From NCBI GenBank assembly GCA_002104905.1, contig MCFE01000049.1, positions 1-64,000 on the forward strand: a stretch of 64,000 nt of DNA, read 5' to 3'. A model generated the notes under the pieces. That model was not told the origin of the DNA, made no database searches, and worked only from the letters and a program-made list of their open reading frames with translations. Source of the stretch: Basidiobolus meristosporus CBS 931.73 (lineage: Eukaryota > Basidiobolomycota > Basidiobolomycetes > Basidiobolales > Basidiobolaceae). Below are positions 59,994 to 64,000 of this stretch, one piece after another. A program made the translations under genes and the position numbers. Every line of letters starts with the position of its first letter. Position 1 is the stretch's first letter.

Positions 59994-62540
59994 TATAATT
60001 CTTCAGTGACAATGAATTCGAGTACTTGACTTACAAGCGTGGTTAGCATAAGCGACCAACACACGGCCTCCTTATATACCAATAGGGCTGCATCAGTGTT
60101 CCCACATTCAACACTGCCCTATCCTTGAAACCATCTCTTTCGAATTAGTCTTACCGGATCGCCTGCATTATTGGATCAATTTAAGGGAGTCATACTTTAT
60201 TGGTGTAATGGGAGACTGAATCCTCCACGTAGTAGTAAATTAATATTGCTTTATATCAATATTGAATCCAGTTGGATCTCAACATCACAATCGTGTCAAC
60301 CGGAACTCAAGACCCTTTGGCCACTTCTAGAATCATTCATGAGAGTCAAAGTATTCTTGAGGCTCCTATTGACAAGGATGATCAGGTGGTGGGTGGTGCT
60401 TACCTTGACTTTCCAAATACAAGATGTTCGACCTCACCTCTAGCCAGTTGGATTCCACTCCCTGTGAATGCTAATCACAGCCAAAGGCCTCGATCCCTGC
60501 CCCTCTGATGCACTGTAGTCGACAGTTTCGAAGATTATCCAAAGACTACAATCTCCCCCCCCCAGGAAGCCCGAAATCTCGCGACAGAGATGTGCCACCA
60601 AACCGCACTCCATCCTTCCGACCCACCACCCCACACCATCAGCTTCATTGTCGATGTGGCAAGAATAAGCGTTCAAATGGACGATCAGTTAGTGTCATCA
60701 GATGATAGATCTATGGCAAGAACGAAGGTCTCGGATCACTGCTAATTATTTCCCACGTACAAGTTGGCTTTAGGGAAGGATAGATAATTGAAATACTCCA
60801 TAATATATGTAGCATCTTAAACCGCTCGCTGCGAATTGCAATCTCATTTGTCTAAGTTAAGCAGGATCGGGTCCACCACCAATTTACAAAAAGGGCACAG
60901 CAGCAACCTATCCCTCACTCGCAGACACGCGAAGCCATACTAAGCCTCCAAGAAGGTTTTGTGCAGAGAGACTTTCTCGAAAGGTCCACCCGAGTCAGAT
61001 GCATCAAGTTCCACCGCGACCACTGAAATGTACTGGGCTGTGATTGATGGTTAAAAATAGCTGTCGCTGATTCGCTTCCTTTCCAATTCAGGCCCAACCA
61101 GTATTTCCAGCCCTCCTTTGGGCGAGCGGAAAAATCAATACATTTGGTGTAACTGGATGGCACGCAGGCTGTGGGTAAATGATTAAATTAGCTTTAGTTC
61201 TGGATCCATGCCCAATCATGACCACCTGGAAAACCAAAAAGTTTATAAGCAAAGAAACCATCGGAACTCTCTATTAAGCAAGCGTTTCACATCGAAACCT
61301 GATGAATTTCTCATCTAGATATACCGGCTTCATTGGTAGAATACAAAGAATTGCGTGATATGAATGAAATTGGTTGAGGGTCTGATGCATAACTAATCGA
61401 GCATCGCTTCTATATTGGTGTCCACTGGTCGGCTAAATGCTTCAAGATCAACGTGAAATCTCCACAAGGGCAGCCCAAATTTAGGTTGGAGTTTGATAGC
61501 CCGTTTATAGAAGCGAAATTCTATCATCAGTTTTGGCGTCTGAACCGAAGTGACCTGGTCAGCCCACTATTCATGCTCAACAACCACCGACTGGGCGCTG
61601 ACAACAGCGTCGTGGATTCAGGATATTGGTGATCTGGCTTCTGGACAACCTCACTGCTCAACCGACACTAATGGCGATGAAACTCCACGGTATTGGAGTT
61701 GTGTCCTGTCCAACCACCACTGATGAGGTGCTCTATTAATATGCGTACATTGCCCATTTACACTCGCTCTAAGCCAGGAAGTAAGCACAGGCGAGCGGCT
61801 ATATTACTATGCACTTCCATTAATTGCCCCTATTCAAATGGTAGTCAAGGACCGTCGGCTGCATGTATTATTTCCCTACTCAGCACAGATGACACTATGC
61901 AGGATCGTGCTCATGGGGACAAGGATCAAACCGCCATGTTGATGAGTCACTGAGGTTGTTCAAAGTTGTAGAAACCGTGCAGACGGTCAGGAAATATGCT
62001 GCTCACACATACTGTCGAAGGCGATTTGCATCAGGACGCTGAAGTGTAAGCATTTCAGAGCTGCGCAGATGTTTCATTTTCCGGTAATCGAGGTTTCAAT
62101 GGCTATTAAAAGAATAGCTTGCTCCTCGATCTAAATGGTCACATTAGTGCATGCCTTTCCAATGGGGCAAGGATGATTTAGACCGCCGACCAATTGGGTG
62201 GCGGCTGAGTGAAACCCCCACCCATGATCACCGGTTTTCAGACTGGTATCCAATACCTTGAATATTTCTAGCGGTGCGCTACAAATGGAGCAGCAAAAAC
62301 CCATCATTGCCAAAAATTATGGTTTGACATGTCGAATGGATGATCTATGATGCTTTCTCTCCCATTGGTGTAATTGGCATTCCAAATCCGTCAAATGGCA
62401 TGGTTTTAACCAAAATATTCTTACTCATTTGTATCAAAACGGCAAGTGAAGGAATGTGATCAATGATGTGGTTGCTTTATATCAATTCCTACTTGCGAGT
62501 CTTGTGATCAACACTATTGCAATCAGCTGCCAGGCACCCT
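59994..62540. other. Intergenic with a 5S-rRNA-like scrap
   Basis: About 2.5 kb without a supported gene. It includes AAGTTAAGCAGGATCGGG at about 60854-60871, nearly identical to the conserved internal segment of 5S rRNA, but the flanks do not continue the match. A 9-C run lies near 60547. Minus ORF 60915-61163 has no motif. Confidence 0.4.
60071..60078 (-). promoter_or_regulatory. TATA box of CsbD-like gene 2
   Basis: On minus, TATATAAG lies 78 bases before the ATG at 59993 and is the same octamer as upstream of copy 3. Confidence 0.55.
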
Positions 62541-62548
62541 TATATAAG
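62541..62548 (+). promoter_or_regulatory. TATA box of CsbD-like gene 3
   Basis: TATATAAG lies 99 bases before the ATG at 62640, identical to the octamer upstream of copy 2. Confidence 0.55.
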
Positions 62549-62639
62549 CCGGTTCTCTTTCACGATGTCGAGTATTCCCACCACCATCGCATCCTTTTCC
62601 ATATTCTCCGAACCTCATAAAGCCCTACTATTCTAAACC

Positions 62640-62882
62640 ATGGAAGATTTGAACATCAGCACTCGCGCCAGCACTGGATACATCCGGGCTTCGCTTGGGC
62701 ACATTTTCGGCGATGATCAGCTAATCGCCCAAGGCCGCTCGTTAGTCTCGCAGGCCCAAACAGAATTTGTAGCGGCCAAAGATGCCGAGAAGCGCCGATA
62801 CTCAATGGAGGTTGAGCAGATGAAGCCCGGCACACCATCCCATAGCGTTGTAGCCGAGACCAACTCCTTGATTTCTGCCTGA
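62640..62882 (+). CDS. CsbD-like small protein, copy 3
   Basis: An 80-residue single exon, start MEDLNISTRASTGYIRASLG, then HIFGDDQLIAQGRSLVSQAQ. It is the best match of the three to CsbD (GDDxLxAxG). The ATG has a good context (AAACCATGG). The C-terminal half is Lys/Glu-rich, then Ser/Thr-rich. It has the same length and TATA arrangement as copy 1. No membrane helix or signal peptide. Function unknown. Confidence 0.68.
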   Translation: MEDLNISTRASTGYIRASLGHIFGDDQLIAQGRSLVSQAQTEFVAAKDAEKRRYSMEVEQMKPGTPSHSVVAETNSLISA

Positions 62883-64000
62883 TCACACCATCCTCGCTCA
62901 CAAGGGTCAACCATATGTCGGAGTAGTTTAATTCTTAATCAAAAACGCTTTATGTAAATTCTTACCTCTTCACTCTCGCAACAACCCCTCTGCTCTGTGG
63001 TTACCTCTTGGATACTGCTACCGTACTCATAGCACATGTATGCTGTAGTCTCATTACGATGTATATAGATTGGTTCCCGGTCCTTAAATAAACCACACGT
63101 CATCCAGGAGTCTCTTGATTGCCAAGTATTGCACAGCATAAATGATTAACCAACTCGCTGTCTAGTTCAGTCGCATGAAAGTCAGCTCGGCTATTGTTGG
63201 TCCAAGGCATCCAATTTCATCAGATAATCTGCCCGAAACATGAACGGCGTTTCGCCACGGAGGATTGTTTGATTGGCCGCTGCCAAGGCCGGGCAATCAG
63301 TTTCTCAGTTGTGGGCAGTCTTGGTTTGTGGCATTCTGCGCCGCCCGCGAAGAGCCACTGTCCAACGCCCCAACAAATGGTTGCTGGACAGGCTTTTTCT
63401 GATAAAGTGCGAGGCTCACATCCCCAGAGCCAACGGTCTATATGAAGGTGAGGAGAGACCAATCTTCATGCTGTTGGGAATATCGCACTGTATACCCAGT
63501 ATTTAGCCTGAGCATACCGAATGCTTAGGTGTTCTTTTGTCAGCTACGCCAGAGCGGCCACCAAGATTTCTTGACTATTTGTAATGCTCATGTTGCCACC
63601 AGTTGCTATTACTAAGAGGGCCAGATCATGGAGCTACTGCGATGGGCTGGCATCTTGAAGGGTATTGATTGATTAGTGAAAAAGCGAGCAACAATTCCCC
63701 AACCATCGAAGTGTGACCAATCCTTATATATTCTGTCGAGTCTTAATTTCCCCAGTATTTACCAAAGCTTGTATGCTCACGGCGATTTAGTTATCAACTC
63801 GATCTCCCGGTCAAGGTCAACTTAAATTATCAAGCATTCAGGTTACCTGGTATCACGGATACGCAGCCTGTTTTCCACCTCATGATCCCAGTCGCAGAAT
63901 CCACCAGAGTAGGGGATCTATTACAATTTGGATCATCCGAAAATAATGGTTCTACAATGGTTCATTAAATTAAAGCGTCGGTTACGATTATCCCTGATAA
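62883..64000. other. Window end, nothing firm
   Basis: Short overlapping ORFs at 63194-63506 on both strands lack motifs. CTTATATATTC near 63723 resembles the TATA boxes of the CsbD-like genes, but no family member follows inside the window. Confidence 0.35.

Noticed and set aside
60272-60508. Possible fourth CsbD-like copy (DLNIT...STG)
   Set aside because: It starts with TTG, shares only a few residues with the family and lacks the GYI and glycine pattern; chance is likely.

Overview
The window looks like nuclear DNA from an early-diverging filamentous fungus. The evidence is short GT-AG introns (mostly 50-80 nt) in nearly every gene, a VTC1 polyphosphate-complex subunit, an Adp1-type ABC transporter, a FOX2 protein with two dehydrogenase domains plus a hydratase, a fungal YANK kinase, and one intron that reads as a U12-type AT-AC intron, a class rare in most Dikarya. 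A GPI-anchored trypsin-like protein also fits Entomophthoromycotina/Basidiobolus-like fungi, but that placement is a guess.

Bases 1-11,480 are a transposon graveyard. They hold many ~345-bp LTR copies of a Ty1/copia family in both orientations (TGTTGTAA...TTACAACA), broken gag/protease/integrase/RT/RNase H pieces, a nested LTR with a 5-bp target duplication, an apparent internal inversion within one element, and a 732-bp long-hairpin element with a ~250-bp derivative.

Bases 14,381-30,367 are gene-rich: YANK-type kinase, VTC1, ADP1-like transporter (minus), F-box/LRR-like protein, mitochondrial ribosomal protein mL43 (minus) divergent from proteasome ATPase RPT2, then APC/C subunit CDC26. Bases 30,773-41,488 hold eL38 (minus), a PKA catalytic subunit (minus), a possible unrecognised membrane-protein gene (minus), a DUF1648-like membrane protein, a subtilase-like relic, and a serine-protease homologue lacking its catalytic His and Asp. 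Bases 43,820-56,680 hold RHO1, a lipoate-protein ligase with the AT-AC intron, FOX2, an endosulfine (Igo-type) PP2A inhibitor, and a Kelch/coiled-coil polarity protein of the Tea1/Kel1 type (minus).

Bases 57,900-62,900 are gene-poor except for three paralogous ~80-residue CsbD-like genes, each with a clear TATA box. Signalling and growth-control genes are common here (PKA, YANK, Rho1, endosulfine, Cdc26, Rpt2, Kelch polarity factor), but they look like ordinary independent eukaryotic genes, not an operon-like system. Splice sites were placed by eye from frame, GT-AG signals and family motifs.
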